A stretch of DNA of 64,000 nucleotides from Xanthomonas euvesicatoria pv. euvesicatoria (GTDB lineage: Bacteria; Pseudomonadota; Gammaproteobacteria; Xanthomonadales; Xanthomonadaceae). Below, piece after piece: positions 1 through 7,958 of the stretch. Where the stretch lies: positions 123,265-187,264 of the forward strand of contig NZ_JAJIUJ010000105.1 in assembly GCF_020880415.1 (NCBI RefSeq). Direction: 5' to 3'. The translations under genes were made by a program, and so were the position numbers. Position 1 is the stretch's first letter, and every line of letters starts with the position of its first letter. Below the pieces are notes generated by a model. The model ran no database searches. It was not told the origin of the DNA and was given only the letters and a program-made list of their open reading frames with translations.

Positions 1-179
1 GGCACTGGCTGGCCGGCCACCGCAGCCGGCAATGCGGCGGCCGTTGGCAGGGTAAAGGCGGCGTTGCTGGGGGGCGTGGCTTCGGCGCGATTGTCCAGCC
101 AGGCGTTGATGCCGGTGGCGGCAAATCCGCCGAAGGCAGCGGCCAGCGAAAGAGTCAGCAGGGTAGGCAGCGGTCGCAT
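1..179 (-). CDS. DegP/HtrA-type periplasmic serine protease, N-terminal part only
   Basis: Only the first 59 codons are inside the window; the gene continues beyond the left edge. The start is an ATG read leftward from base 179. The N-terminus (MRPLPTLLTLSLAAAFGGF) is a signal peptide or membrane anchor, followed by a short polar stretch (NAWLDNRAEA) and an Ala/Pro-rich linker. This N-terminus resembles the Do/HtrA-family proteases (MucD type) of Xanthomonas, which degrade or refold misfolded envelope proteins in the periplasm. The trypsin-like and PDZ domains are not visible, so the name is inferred from resemblance of the leader alone. It is transcribed away from the neighbouring histone-like gene. 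Confidence 0.5.
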   Translation of the reverse strand, partial: MRPLPTLLTLSLAAAFGGFAATGINAWLDNRAEATPPSNAAFTLPTAAALPAAVAGQPV

Positions 180-422
180 GGAACGGATTCCGGGTTACGC
201 GGTGGATGAGGAATAGGGCGTCTGACTGCGTAAATCAAGCTGAACGAGAGTGCCTGCGCGCAATTTAACTGCCGGTGAAAGTGCCGCACATCCCTTGCCC
301 TGATTGCGTTGACAGCCCGACGGGCCGGGCGTAGCGTCCGCTTGATCCGATGCCTGTTCAGCATGTTGCGTGCGGTCGCGCATCGCCTGAGTTTCCCGCA
401 CTGACGCCCTTAAGGAGGGTCT

Positions 423-1274
423 ATGAGCAACGGCAATGGCGTAACGGCAACCCTGTCCGACGCCGTCGATAGCGTAAAAAGCACCGCCACCGAATTGACC
501 GAGACCATCGCCAGCACCGCCAGCGAGGCGGTCGCCAGCGTGCAGGAGGCCGCAGGCACGGCGGTGGAAGAGGTCAAGACGCAGGTGGCCAAAGCGCGCA
601 AGGCGGTGGTCAAGGTCGAAAAGAAGGTGGCCAAGAACGCCGGCACTGCGGCCACCGCAGTGAAACGCAGCGTGGCCAAGACCAAACGCTCGCTGGCGGC
701 CACCAAGGACGCTGCCAAGGACAAGCTGGTCGCCACCACGGAAGCCGCCAAGCAGAAGCTCACCGCCACCAAGGACGCGGCCAAGCAAACGTTGACCTCG
801 ACCACGCAGGCCGCCAAGCAGAAGTTGAGCAGCACCAGTGCCGCGGCCAGGAAGAAGATTACCGACACCAAGGCCACTACCAGGCGCAAGCTGGAAACCG
901 CCAAGGCCAATGCCAAGGCCGAAGCGGCCGCATTGAGTGCCAAGACGGCTGCCAAGAGCGCCGCACGCAAGACCGCCGTCGCAACGGTGAACGCACGCAC
1001 GGCGGCGAAGAAGGCAGCGAAGAAGGCAGTGGCCAAGCCGGCGGCAGCGACGAAGACGTTGCTCAAGCCTGCAGCGAAGAAGGCGCCGGTCGCCAAGCAA
1101 ACCGCGACCAGGCAGGCCGCAGTGAAGAAAGCCCCGCTCAAGAAGGCCGTGACCAAGACCGCGCTGAGGAAAGCCGCCAAGGTGACCAAGACCCCGGCCA
1201 CGCGTGCCGTGGCAAAGACCACCGCCGCGCGCAAGGCAGTGGGCAAGAAAGCGGCAAAGCGCGTCACGCGCTGA
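423..1274 (+). CDS. Histone H1-like, Lys/Ala-rich nucleoid-associated protein
   Basis: A 283-aa, highly basic, low-complexity protein. The first 70 residues are acidic/neutral and alanine-rich (EAVASVQEAAG). Residues about 85-160 consist of 11-residue-like repeats (AAKQKLTATKD, AAKQTLTSTTQ, AAKQKLSSTSA) resembling LEA-type amphipathic helices. The C-terminal half is made of KKA/AAKK/PAA repeats typical of eukaryotic histone H1 tails and of AlgP-like bacterial proteins. It probably binds DNA non-specifically and compacts the nucleoid. A strong ribosome binding site (AAGGAGGG, 411-418) precedes the ATG. A good terminator follows about 100 bases downstream, so it is monocistronic. The long ORFs on the opposite strand here are composition shadows. 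Confidence 0.85.
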   Translation: MSNGNGVTATLSDAVDSVKSTATELTETIASTASEAVASVQEAAGTAVEEVKTQVAKARKAVVKVEKKVAKNAGTAATAVKRSVAKTKRSLAATKDAAKDKLVATTEAAKQKLTATKDAAKQTLTSTTQAAKQKLSSTSAAARKKITDTKATTRRKLETAKANAKAEAAALSAKTAAKSAARKTAVATVNARTAAKKAAKKAVAKPAAATKTLLKPAAKKAPVAKQTATRQAAVKKAPLKKAVTKTALRKAAKVTKTPATRAVAKTTAARKAVGKKAAKRVTR

Positions 1275-1377
1275 GGTTGTCACGCTGCGGCGCAGGGTGC
1301 GATGTGCGGGTCGCCAGGTAGCCTGGAAGGCGTGCAACGCACGCGATAGGTGTCACTGACCCTGTGCAATGGTGAAG

Positions 1378-1410
1378 ACGCCGGCGCTGTTCCATAGCGT
1401 CGGCGTTTTT
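1378..1410 (+). terminator. Intrinsic terminator of the histone-like gene
   Basis: An 11-bp stem (ACGCCGGCGCT paired with AGCGTCGGCGT, one G-T pair) with a 7-nt loop is followed by a run of T. It lies about 100 bases after the histone-like stop codon. Confidence 0.75.
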
Positions 1411-1552
1411 GTTGCAGCGGCTTTGGCCAGCGCTCCCCGCCTGCAGCCAACACCCTGATGACCCTGCACTGCGCGGGAGGATTGCCCGAACGTATCGCGT
1501 GCGTGCACTCCGATACGCACAGGCATCGCGCATGCAATAAAAGGAGCAGGGC

Positions 1553-2215
1553 CTAGCGCATGCCATCGACCAACTGTTGCGCACCCAGGCCGATCCCTGC
1601 CTTGGCCGCGTCATAAGCACCAAGGCTGGCCTTGATGTTCATTGCGTTGGGGTACTGCTTTTCGACATAGGCCGCCAGCAGGCGATCGCTTGACGCGTCG
1701 AAGATTTCCACCGCATAGCTGACCGAGCCGGAGAATGCGCCCTCCTTGCCACGCGCGGCCTGCACGGCATTGTAGGCGCCGCCTCCGATATCGACCTTCA
1801 TGAAGGTGCCGAGCACCCGCTTGCTGGGTTTGGCGCCGGTCAAGGTGAGCCGCACACGCAAGGTGTCGGGCCCGATGGCGGTGGTGGGCTGCCAGCGCTG
1901 GCCAATCGCGTCGCCGAACTCGCGTTGCATGAGATCGGCGAGCATGCGTTTGTCCTGCTCGGGTACCCCTTCGAATTGCGCGTCCGCGCCGCGGTAAATG
2001 CTCACCGGCTCGACCAATGCGGTGCGATACCGCGACCAATCGACCTGGCCGTGATACGCGTACGGCATGCGGCCGCCGCGGCTGCCATCGTGGGGGCGCA
2101 GGTAGCTCGAAGATGGCAGTTGGCGATAGGGCGTGGGGCGGGTGCTGGCGCAGCCGATCAGGCTGACGCTGACGACGGCGAGTGCGCAGTATCGAACGAA
2201 GCAAGAAGTCGACAT
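1553..2215 (-). CDS. DUF3313-family lipoprotein
   Basis: A 220-aa protein with a lipoprotein signal peptide: a hydrophobic core (ALAVVSVSLIGC) ends in a lipobox with Cys22 followed by ASTRP. The mature part has the layout of DUF3313 proteins: an early 'TALVEPVSIYRG' strand, a helix with KRMLADLMQREF, and a C-terminal 'EIFDASSDRLLAAYVEKQ' segment like other envelope proteins that bind peptidoglycan or assemble as periplasmic oligomers. The molecular role of the family is unknown. It is probably membrane-anchored. A 96-codon ORF lies immediately upstream on the same strand and could be co-transcribed. Confidence 0.75.
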   Translation of the reverse strand: MSTSCFVRYCALAVVSVSLIGCASTRPTPYRQLPSSSYLRPHDGSRGGRMPYAYHGQVDWSRYRTALVEPVSIYRGADAQFEGVPEQDKRMLADLMQREFGDAIGQRWQPTTAIGPDTLRVRLTLTGAKPSKRVLGTFMKVDIGGGAYNAVQAARGKEGAFSGSVSYAVEIFDASSDRLLAAYVEKQYPNAMNIKASLGAYDAAKAGIGLGAQQLVDGMR

Positions 2216-2279
2216 GGAGAACTACCTGGTGGAAGAAGGCGAGTGGGCGCAGTTCCAGCGCGCTGGCGTGACCTGATGT

Positions 2280-2570
2280 TCAGTGCAGTAGAACGCTGGC
2301 AGCGGCCAAGGCCAGAACGGCCGTTGCGGCAGTGAACAACACGCCGCGCCTGGCCAGGTGCTGCAGGCGGCGGGCAGCGCGCGCGCTGCGGATATCCGGC
2401 AACGCGCACCAGATGTCGCGGTTGCGCGTGCCGGCAGAGCCGCAGCGAAATTCCGGCGCGAGAGGCCGTGGCAGCGGATGCGCAGCGACGGGGTCGTTGG
2501 CAGCGCACTGCCCGACCGGCAGCGACGGCGCGGTGGGGAAGTGTTGCGTGAAACGGATCGAATGAGGCAT
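2280..2570 (-). CDS. Small hypothetical protein with C-terminal membrane segment
   Basis: A 96-aa ORF of unknown family. The ATG at 2570 has AAGGA nine bases upstream. Codon third positions are mostly G or C, as in neighbouring real genes. The N-terminal two thirds is polar, basic and Cys-containing (CRSAGTRNRDIWCALPDI-like region). The last about 20 residues (GVLFTAATAVLALAAASVLL) form one hydrophobic helix, so it could be a tail-anchored inner-membrane protein. It lies 64 bp upstream of the DUF3313 lipoprotein gene on the same strand. It might not be expressed; support is codon use plus the ribosome binding site. Confidence 0.45.
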   Translation of the reverse strand: MPHSIRFTQHFPTAPSLPVGQCAANDPVAAHPLPRPLAPEFRCGSAGTRNRDIWCALPDIRSARAARRLQHLARRGVLFTAATAVLALAAASVLLH

Positions 2571-2573
2571 CAC

Positions 2574-2946
2574 CAGGCATCCTTGATGCGTGCGGTGAGT
2601 GCACTGTAGGCAAGCGATTTTGGGAACTTATTGGATCAACGCGACGAACGCACCGCTTGGCGAAAGCGCGACATTTCTTTGCAGCACGCAATGGTGTCGG
2701 CATTAGAGCGACCACCAAAATGTAGCGAGCAGGTGGTGTGGACGGCGCTCGGGAGCCGCGATGTACGCGTCAGATGGGCCGTCTCGCGCTGCGCGCTGGG
2801 CGCTGGGTGTGTGCGTGCGCAGTCGCGCATTTCACGTACCCCTGCTGGTCCATCGCGCACCGCGCACTCGCCGCGCCAGCCTGTGGTTGCGCCGTCGTTT
2901 GGTTGGCCGCATATCGTAGTGCTCTCGCGCTGCAGCGCAGGCGGCT
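2574..2946. other. Intergenic stretch without a recognised gene
   Basis: About 370 bases between the small membrane-protein ORF and the 3' end of the sensor kinase gene. ORFs in both directions have no family resemblance and poor codon structure. I see no clear terminator or repeat. Confidence 0.4.
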
Positions 2947-4131
2947 TCAGGTCGCGCCGGCAGGGCGGTTGCCGGCAAACACCACGCGCACGCAGAGGCC
3001 GCGTCCATCGTTGCCGTCGCCGGCTTCGATCGTTGCTCCGTGCAGGCGCGCAATGCCGGCGACCAGCGACAATCCGATGCCACTGCCCTGTACCGCGCTG
3101 CCGGGCACGCGATAAAACCGCTCGAAAATAGAAGCCTGCGCGCTTTCGGGCACGCCGGGGCCGTCATCGCTGACCTGCAGGAACGGGTGCAGTACGTCAG
3201 CGCGCACACAATAGCCGCAGCTCACTTCCACCTTGCCATGCAGGCGGCCATAGCGGATGGCGTTGTCGACCAGGTTGCGGATCAGAATGCCCACTGCATC
3301 CACATCGCAACGCAGCAGGCAGGGCGATGCCTCAACCTGTAACTGCAGCTGGCGTGCGTCGGCCTGCACGCTGAATTCGTCCAGCACATGCGAGATCAGC
3401 TCGCCCATTTCGACTTGATGATAGGCGGCTGAACTGATGCCGGCATCCAGTCGCGCCAGATCCAGCAATTGTTCGGCCAGCCGGTTGCTGCGCCGCGCGG
3501 TTTCCAGCAGTTGGCCCAGCGCGGCGTCCTTGGCCTCCGGTGTGGACGCGCGCAATGCGACCTCGGCGTAGGCATGCAGTGCCGAGAGCGGGGTGCGCAG
3601 TTCGTGCGCGGCATCGGCGACGAAATCGCGCTCGGCCTGGACGGCTTGTTCCACCCGCGCCAGCAAGGTGTTGAACGAGGCGATCAACGGGCGGACTTCG
3701 TCGGGCGCCTGTGCCAGCGGCACCGGCTCGGTATCCAGGCCGGTACGTTGCGCGATGGCGCCGGACAGGGCGCGTAGCGGCCGCAGCGAGGTCCGCACGG
3801 CCCACCACATCAATAGCCCCAGGATGCCCAATTGCACGGTGTTGAGCACCACGGCAATCAGGGTCTGCTTGACGCTCATGCGCGAGGATGGGTTGCCGAT
3901 CGGGGTCGACGTGGCTGCCGCGCCGGGCGTCTCTGTCTGCGTATCGAAGCGGTGCTGGAGCGCGTCGGGCAAGGTGGCGATCAGTCGATCGCCGAGAAGG
4001 TTGAGTTCCTGCTCGAACACGCTGTGATGACCCTGGGTGACCAGTGCGACCAGGATCCATAGAGAGGTGGACCAGCTCAGCAGAACGATCGCGGCCAGCG
4101 CCGCCAGCATGCGTGCCTGCAGCGACTTCAT
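2947..4131 (-). CDS. Two-component sensor histidine kinase (QseC/TctE type)
   Basis: A 394-aa membrane kinase. TM helix 1 spans about residues 8-32, a short periplasmic loop about 33-88, and TM2 about 90-112, followed by a HAMP-like linker. The HisKA box has the phosphoacceptor His176 (DAAHELRTPLSALHAYAE). The ATPase domain shows the N box (LIRNLVDNAIRYGR, about 283-296), G1 (DDGPGVP), F box (IFERFYR) and G2 (GSGIGLSL). The ATG at 4131 overlaps the stop of the response regulator by ATGA, so the pair is translationally coupled. An upstream in-frame extension exists but lies inside the regulator gene and is rejected. The periplasmic loop is small (about 55 aa); the signal is unknown. Confidence 0.9.
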   Translation of the reverse strand: MKSLQARMLAALAAIVLLSWSTSLWILVALVTQGHHSVFEQELNLLGDRLIATLPDALQHRFDTQTETPGAAATSTPIGNPSSRMSVKQTLIAVVLNTVQLGILGLLMWWAVRTSLRPLRALSGAIAQRTGLDTEPVPLAQAPDEVRPLIASFNTLLARVEQAVQAERDFVADAAHELRTPLSALHAYAEVALRASTPEAKDAALGQLLETARRSNRLAEQLLDLARLDAGISSAAYHQVEMGELISHVLDEFSVQADARQLQLQVEASPCLLRCDVDAVGILIRNLVDNAIRYGRLHGKVEVSCGYCVRADVLHPFLQVSDDGPGVPESAQASIFERFYRVPGSAVQGSGIGLSLVAGIARLHGATIEAGDGNDGRGLCVRVVFAGNRPAGAT

Positions 4132-4793
4132 TCCGGGGTCTTTCCGACCATGTAGCCCTGGCCGTAGACGGTGGAGATCAGCGCATCGCCCAGCTTGCGC
4201 CGCAACTGGTGCACATACACCGCGATCATGTTGCTGCCGCCTTCGGACGGGCCGCCATAGACGCCTTCTTCCAGCTGATCCTTGGTGACCACGCGTCCGG
4301 CACGTTCCATCAACGCCAGCAGCAGGCGATATTCGTGTGCGCTCAGCGCCACCCATTTACCGTCCTTGGTGACCTTGCGGCTGCCCGGATCCATGCAGAC
4401 GTCGCCGTGGCTGAGCAGGGGCACCACGCGGCCCTGGCTGCGCCGGGTGACCGCGCGCAGCCGTGCCATCAGCTCGTCGAACTGAAACGGCTTGACTAGA
4501 TAATCGTCGGCGCCGGCATCCAGGCCGCGGATGCGGTCGGTGAGCTGGCCACGCGCGGTCAGCGCGATCACCGGGGTGGCATCGTAGTGGCTGCGCATGA
4601 AACGGATCACGCTCAGCCCGGACTCGCCCGGCAGGCCGATATCCAGCAATACCGCACTGTAGCGGTGGTCCACCAGCACCGTCTTGGCGGCATTGGCATG
4701 ACCGACATGATCGATGGTCCATGACTGCTGACGCACACCCTCGCAGATGGCGCTGGCCAGCATGGTGTCGTCTTCGACGAGGAGCAGATGCAT
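4128..4793 (-). CDS. OmpR/PhoB-family response regulator
   Basis: A 221-aa protein. The receiver domain (about 1-118) has the acidic pair Glu7-Asp8-Asp9 region, phosphoacceptor Asp51, Thr79 and Lys101 (DDYLVKPF). The C-terminal winged helix (about 125-218) carries the family signature LSAHEYRLLLALMERAGRVV and the recognition region MIAVYVHQLRRKLG. The start at 4793 (MHLLLVEDD) is chosen because the receiver fold begins there; the ORF extends 22 codons further upstream without family resemblance. It is the first gene of a two-gene operon with the sensor kinase. The targets cannot be read from the sequence. Confidence 0.9.
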   Translation of the reverse strand: MHLLLVEDDTMLASAICEGVRQQSWTIDHVGHANAAKTVLVDHRYSAVLLDIGLPGESGLSVIRFMRSHYDATPVIALTARGQLTDRIRGLDAGADDYLVKPFQFDELMARLRAVTRRSQGRVVPLLSHGDVCMDPGSRKVTKDGKWVALSAHEYRLLLALMERAGRVVTKDQLEEGVYGGPSEGGSNMIAVYVHQLRRKLGDALISTVYGQGYMVGKTPE

Positions 4794-4939
4794 AGGTGTT
4801 CTGCCGTGCGCAGGGCCAGTCCGAGATCCGCAGCACTGTCGGTGATGAAGTTTGGGCAAATATTAGGGCATGGCCAAACCGCATGCAGGCCAGGCCATGC
4901 ATGCCGTTCGATCCCGTCTGGTCAGGCCCTGGCCGCCGC

Positions 4940-5827
4940 TCAGCGCTGCAGAATGGCGCGCAGCGCAGCGTCCAGGTGCAGGTACTGGAAGCGGAAGCCG
5001 GCATCGAGCGCGCGTTGCGGCAGCACGCGCTGGCTGATCAGCAGCAGGTCGGCCATCTCGCCGAAGCCCAGCCGCAGCACGCCGGCCGGCAGCGCCAGCA
5101 GGGCAGGGCGGTGCAGCACCTTCGCCAGCGTGCGCGCGAAGTCGGCATTGGTCACCGGATGGGGCGCGGTGGCGTTGTAGGCGCAGGGTTGGCCGTGCTG
5201 CAGCAGCCACAGCAGGAGCGCAACCATATCGGCGCGATGGATCCAGCTCATCCAGTGCCGGCCATCGCCGAACGGCCCACCGCCGCCGAATCGAAATGCC
5301 GGCAGCATGCGGGCCAGCGCGCCGCCATCGCGATCCAGCACGATCCCGGTGCGCACCCAGCTCACCCGCGGGCCGAGTGCGGCGATGGTGTTGGCTTCGG
5401 CCTCCCAGTCGCGGCACAGCACGGCAGAGAAGTCATCGCCGGCGGGCTCGGCCTCGGTCAACGCCGTATCGCCACGTTCGCCGTAGTAGCCCACGGCCGA
5501 GCCGGAAATCAGCACCGAGGGACGTTGTGCGGCCGGCTGCTGCGCAATCCAGTCATGCAATTGGCGCGTGATGCCCAGGCGCGATTGGCGGAAGCGCTGC
5601 TTGCGGGCATCGGTCCAGCGGCCGGCGGCCAGCGGCTCGCCAGCCAGGTTGATGACCGCATCGGCCTGCACTCCATCCAGCGTATGCACGGCGGTCATGC
5701 CGGGCAGGATGCGCTTGGCGCGGTGCGGGTCGCGGGTCAGCACGCTGACCTGATGGCCGGCCTGCAGCAATGCCGGGCACAGGGCCTGGCCAATGAAGCC
5801 GGTGCCGCCGGTGATGAGCAGATGCAT
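4940..5827 (-). CDS. TIGR01777-family NAD(P)-dependent epimerase/dehydratase (YfcH-like)
   Basis: A 295-aa extended-SDR protein. The N-terminal Rossmann motif TGGTGFIG at residues 6-13 binds the dinucleotide. Further family motifs are VINLAGEPL, the SGSAVGYYGERGD segment around the active site, and the C-terminal DUF1731-like part (LLISQRVLPQRALDAGFRF). The family is widespread and related to nucleoside-diphosphate-sugar epimerases and to the cell-division inhibitor SulA annotation of YfcH, but its substrate is unknown. The start ATG at 5827 is used rather than an upstream in-frame codon because the beta-1 strand MHLLITGG begins there. No obvious operon partner. Confidence 0.85.
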   Translation of the reverse strand: MHLLITGGTGFIGQALCPALLQAGHQVSVLTRDPHRAKRILPGMTAVHTLDGVQADAVINLAGEPLAAGRWTDARKQRFRQSRLGITRQLHDWIAQQPAAQRPSVLISGSAVGYYGERGDTALTEAEPAGDDFSAVLCRDWEAEANTIAALGPRVSWVRTGIVLDRDGGALARMLPAFRFGGGGPFGDGRHWMSWIHRADMVALLLWLLQHGQPCAYNATAPHPVTNADFARTLAKVLHRPALLALPAGVLRLGFGEMADLLLISQRVLPQRALDAGFRFQYLHLDAALRAILQR

Positions 5828-5981
5828 GGAGGGCTCCTGGCCGAATCGATGCGGCACGATAGGCCAGGATCACGCCAAGCGAGGTGAAGCTGGCGCGCGC
5901 ATGCGGCCGTGCGCTGCAGGGTCAGCCTGCGGCGTGGCCCAACGACCTCGAGGACAGCCGCATGTGCTGTCCACCCAACGC

Positions 5982-6008
5982 AAACGCGCCGGACTGGCCG
6001 GCGCGTTT
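5982..6008 (-). terminator. Hairpin after the DUF4142 gene
   Basis: An 11-bp perfect stem (AAACGCGCCGG / CCGGCGCGTTT) with a 5-nt loop lies 25 bases beyond the DUF4142 stop codon, between two genes on the minus strand. The T-rich side is short, so terminator strength is uncertain. Confidence 0.6.
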
Positions 6009-6033
6009 GCAGGGCAAGCGCCTGATCGGCTGC

Positions 6034-6627
6034 TTACTTGGACGAAGACACCGCGTGGGCGCGTTCGAAATGCGCCGAGACTACGCGACGCGTCTCTTCC
6101 AGATGTTGCTTGACCGGCGCGCTTTCGGCGGCGGGCAGCAGTTCCGAATCGATGATCTTGATGGTGTCGCCATGGTCGATGACCATGTTGCGCATGAATG
6201 CATTGCGGTAGGCATCCTTGCCGTCCGGCAGGGTCAGCGTCTTGGACAGCGCTTCCACTGCCGCCTTGCCCTTGGCACGTATGGCCTGCGCGCGCGGGCT
6301 CTCGGTTGCGCCAAGCGACTTGGTCTTTTCAAGGTTGGCCTCGTGGTCGTGCAGCATCTGCTGCGCGAACTCGCCGGTGGCACCGCCCAGATCCTGTTCG
6401 ATGGCCTGCTTGGCGAGTGCGATCTCGTTGTCGTCGATCGCAGCCAGCACGCCCAGCACCGCGCCATCGCCCTTGGCCAGCTCGGTCGCGCCGCTTCCGC
6501 TGACGGGCGCAGCCGTCGGCTCGGGCGACACCGCTGGCGCGGTGCGCGAAGCATCGCCGCCGGGGCGGTCGCAGGCAGTCAGAGAGAGCATGGCCAACAG
6601 CGAAGCGGTGAGAAGCGTGACTTTCAT
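6034..6627 (-). CDS. DUF4142 domain lipoprotein
   Basis: A 197-aa protein with a lipoprotein leader (MKVTLLTASLLAMLSLTAC, Cys19 as the lipidated residue). After a Pro/Ala-rich linker the mature domain is all-helical: ILAAIDDNEIALAKQAIEQ and the DUF4142 hallmark helices carrying His residues (QQMLHDHEANL and FMRNMVIDHGDTIKI). The family is ferritin-like in fold prediction and is often linked to envelope or oxidative stress; no catalytic role is established. The ATG at 6627 fits the signal peptide; the ORF extends 52 codons upstream without a plausible leader. Confidence 0.8.
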   Translation of the reverse strand: MKVTLLTASLLAMLSLTACDRPGGDASRTAPAVSPEPTAAPVSGSGATELAKGDGAVLGVLAAIDDNEIALAKQAIEQDLGGATGEFAQQMLHDHEANLEKTKSLGATESPRAQAIRAKGKAAVEALSKTLTLPDGKDAYRNAFMRNMVIDHGDTIKIIDSELLPAAESAPVKQHLEETRRVVSAHFERAHAVSSSK

Positions 6628-6670
6628 GAAGATCCTGGAATGATCGGCAATTGCCGGGGTGGAATGCAAA

Positions 6671-6689
6671 GGAGCCGCTAGGCGGCTCC
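6671..6689 (-). terminator. Hairpin after the 91-aa hypothetical gene
   Basis: A perfect 8-bp stem GGAGCCGC / GCGGCTCC with a TAG loop lies 12 bases after the stop of the minus-strand gene ending at 6701. It has no long T-run, so its strength is uncertain. Confidence 0.5.
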
Positions 6690-6700
6690 GGGGAGGTCGG

Positions 6701-6976
6701 TCAGGCCCACTGCGGCTGGGCAACGGGCGCAATGCCCAATGGTCTGGCGGGCGCTTTGGGTGCGCGCACGGCGTCCTGCGCACTGCGGCAGGTACGTGCC
6801 ATGCGAGCGGTGCGTTCGCGAATCAGCGCATGTTCGCTGATCGGCGCGCTACCCAACAGACTGGCCACGTGGAAGCCAAGGATTTCCTCCGCGCGGTCGC
6901 CCTGGTCGCTGACGATGTGCGGTACCAACCGCTCCAGTCGTTCCAGCTCCTGCTGCACTTGATACGGGGTTTTCAT
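6701..6976 (-). CDS. Small conserved-looking hypothetical protein
   Basis: A 91-aa soluble protein of unknown family. The ATG at 6976 has a good ribosome binding site (TTGGAG, six bases upstream) and is preferred to an in-frame TTG four codons earlier. The sequence starts with a charged amphipathic helix (QQELERLERLVPHIV) and has a second helix (SEHALIRERTARMARTC); the C-terminus is Pro/Ala-rich. There is no signal peptide or membrane segment. It lies just downstream of another small ORF in the same orientation, with which it may form a unit. Confidence 0.6.
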   Translation of the reverse strand: MKTPYQVQQELERLERLVPHIVSDQGDRAEEILGFHVASLLGSAPISEHALIRERTARMARTCRSAQDAVRAPKAPARPLGIAPVAQPQWA

Positions 6977-7019
6977 GACGATCTCCAATGAAAAACAGAT
7001 GTTGCTCGATACTGCGGAC

Positions 7020-7301
7020 TCAACTATTGCGCGCGCCCAAGCGCTGCCAGCAATCGGTTGCCAATTGTTCGTAGTTGGACTGTGTGCTGGATGAAATGAA
7101 GTGGTGCTCCAAGCGGTCCCGAAATAGGCGCAGACGTTCCTGGTCGCTCGAACGCGGGGCTTGCAGGTAGATATCGCAGGCCATTTTCACCACCGGGGAC
7201 AACTCGCTGAACTTGCCTGCGCCGAGGTTGCCCTGGGCATGCCGCGCCTGCCAATGCGCGATTTCGGCCTGTACATCGATGACGGATGGATCTCTGCTCA
7301 T
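7020..7301 (-). CDS. Small hypothetical protein
   Basis: A 93-aa acidic/neutral, probably helical cytoplasmic protein (VIDVQAEIAHWQARHAQGN; VVKMACDIYLQAPRSSDQE; RLFRDRLEHHFI). I do not recognise a named family. The ATG at 7301 and codon use (GC-rich third positions) support a real gene. It is followed 43 bp later by the 91-aa gene on the same strand, suggesting a small two-gene transcript. Confidence 0.6.
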   Translation of the reverse strand: MSRDPSVIDVQAEIAHWQARHAQGNLGAGKFSELSPVVKMACDIYLQAPRSSDQERLRLFRDRLEHHFISSSTQSNYEQLATDCWQRLGARNS

Positions 7302-7705
7302 GACTTGGGGTGTTCCGGTATAAACAAACTTGACCTGCAGAGTAACTGCGGGTATGTCAACGATTGATCATCGAACCCGACCATTGCAGCACTTCGGTGC
7401 ATTGCACGCTTAACTGGTCAGATTGTTCGAGTGCATCTACACGCAATGCATGCAGGTGCGTGCATGTGGTCAATGCGTACCAAGTGACGCGTTTGAACCC
7501 GTGTGGTCGAAGCGACGCGTTGGTCTCGCATGCGTTTCGATGTCACGACTGCAACGTGGCCTGATCACACCAGGCAGGTGATCGCCGATCGGGCAAAATC
7601 GCTTTCGCAATGCCGCATTTCACGGAAGATTCTGAACCGCTCCACACCTGTGTAACGTCTGATCATTAAGGTAGGCGGCGACGTAATGGAGCGAGAGTAC
7701 CCAGG
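7302..7705. other. Intergenic region, no gene recognised
   Basis: About 400 bases, less GC-rich than its surroundings, between divergently transcribed small genes. It presumably carries the promoters of both. A 66-codon plus-strand ORF inside has no codon bias and is not believed. Confidence 0.4.
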
Positions 7706-7870
7706 ATGCAGGACAGCGAGACCCGTAGCCCTAAGCCGCATCATGCAAGCGGCACACCTGAAGCGCGCGTGTGGTGGCATGCCTTGTTGGAGTTGCGCGG
7801 CGGGCGTATTGCCATCAGTTTGATCGTGGTGTTCCTGATTGTGCTTGGCTTGTATCTGGCACTGAAGTAA
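7706..7870 (+). CDS. 54-aa single-pass membrane protein
   Basis: A short ORF too small for usual cut-offs. It begins at ATG 7706 after a GGAGCGAGAG-type purine-rich stretch. The N-terminal about 20 residues are polar with several His, then VWWHALLELRGGR, then one strongly hydrophobic helix (IAISLIVVFLIVLGLYLAL) ending in Lys54 and a stop. The clean amphipathic-then-transmembrane layout, with positive charge just before the helix, suggests a tail-anchored inner-membrane peptide. It lies 88 bp upstream of the DUF3182 gene on the same strand and might share its promoter. Function unknown. Confidence 0.6.
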   Translation: MQDSETRSPKPHHASGTPEARVWWHALLELRGGRIAISLIVVFLIVLGLYLALK

Positions 7871-7958
7871 GGCTCCGGCGATACCCACTGCCACGACTCG
7901 TCCCTCAGCTGCGACCGAGGCCAGCAACGACGCGCGATCACGCCGCAGGGGAGATGTC

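Noticed and set aside
410..1267. A 285-codon Ala/Val-rich minus-strand ORF resembling a membrane protein
   Set aside because: It is the complement of the Lys/Ala-rich histone-like gene, which has a strong ribosome binding site and a terminator in the right place.
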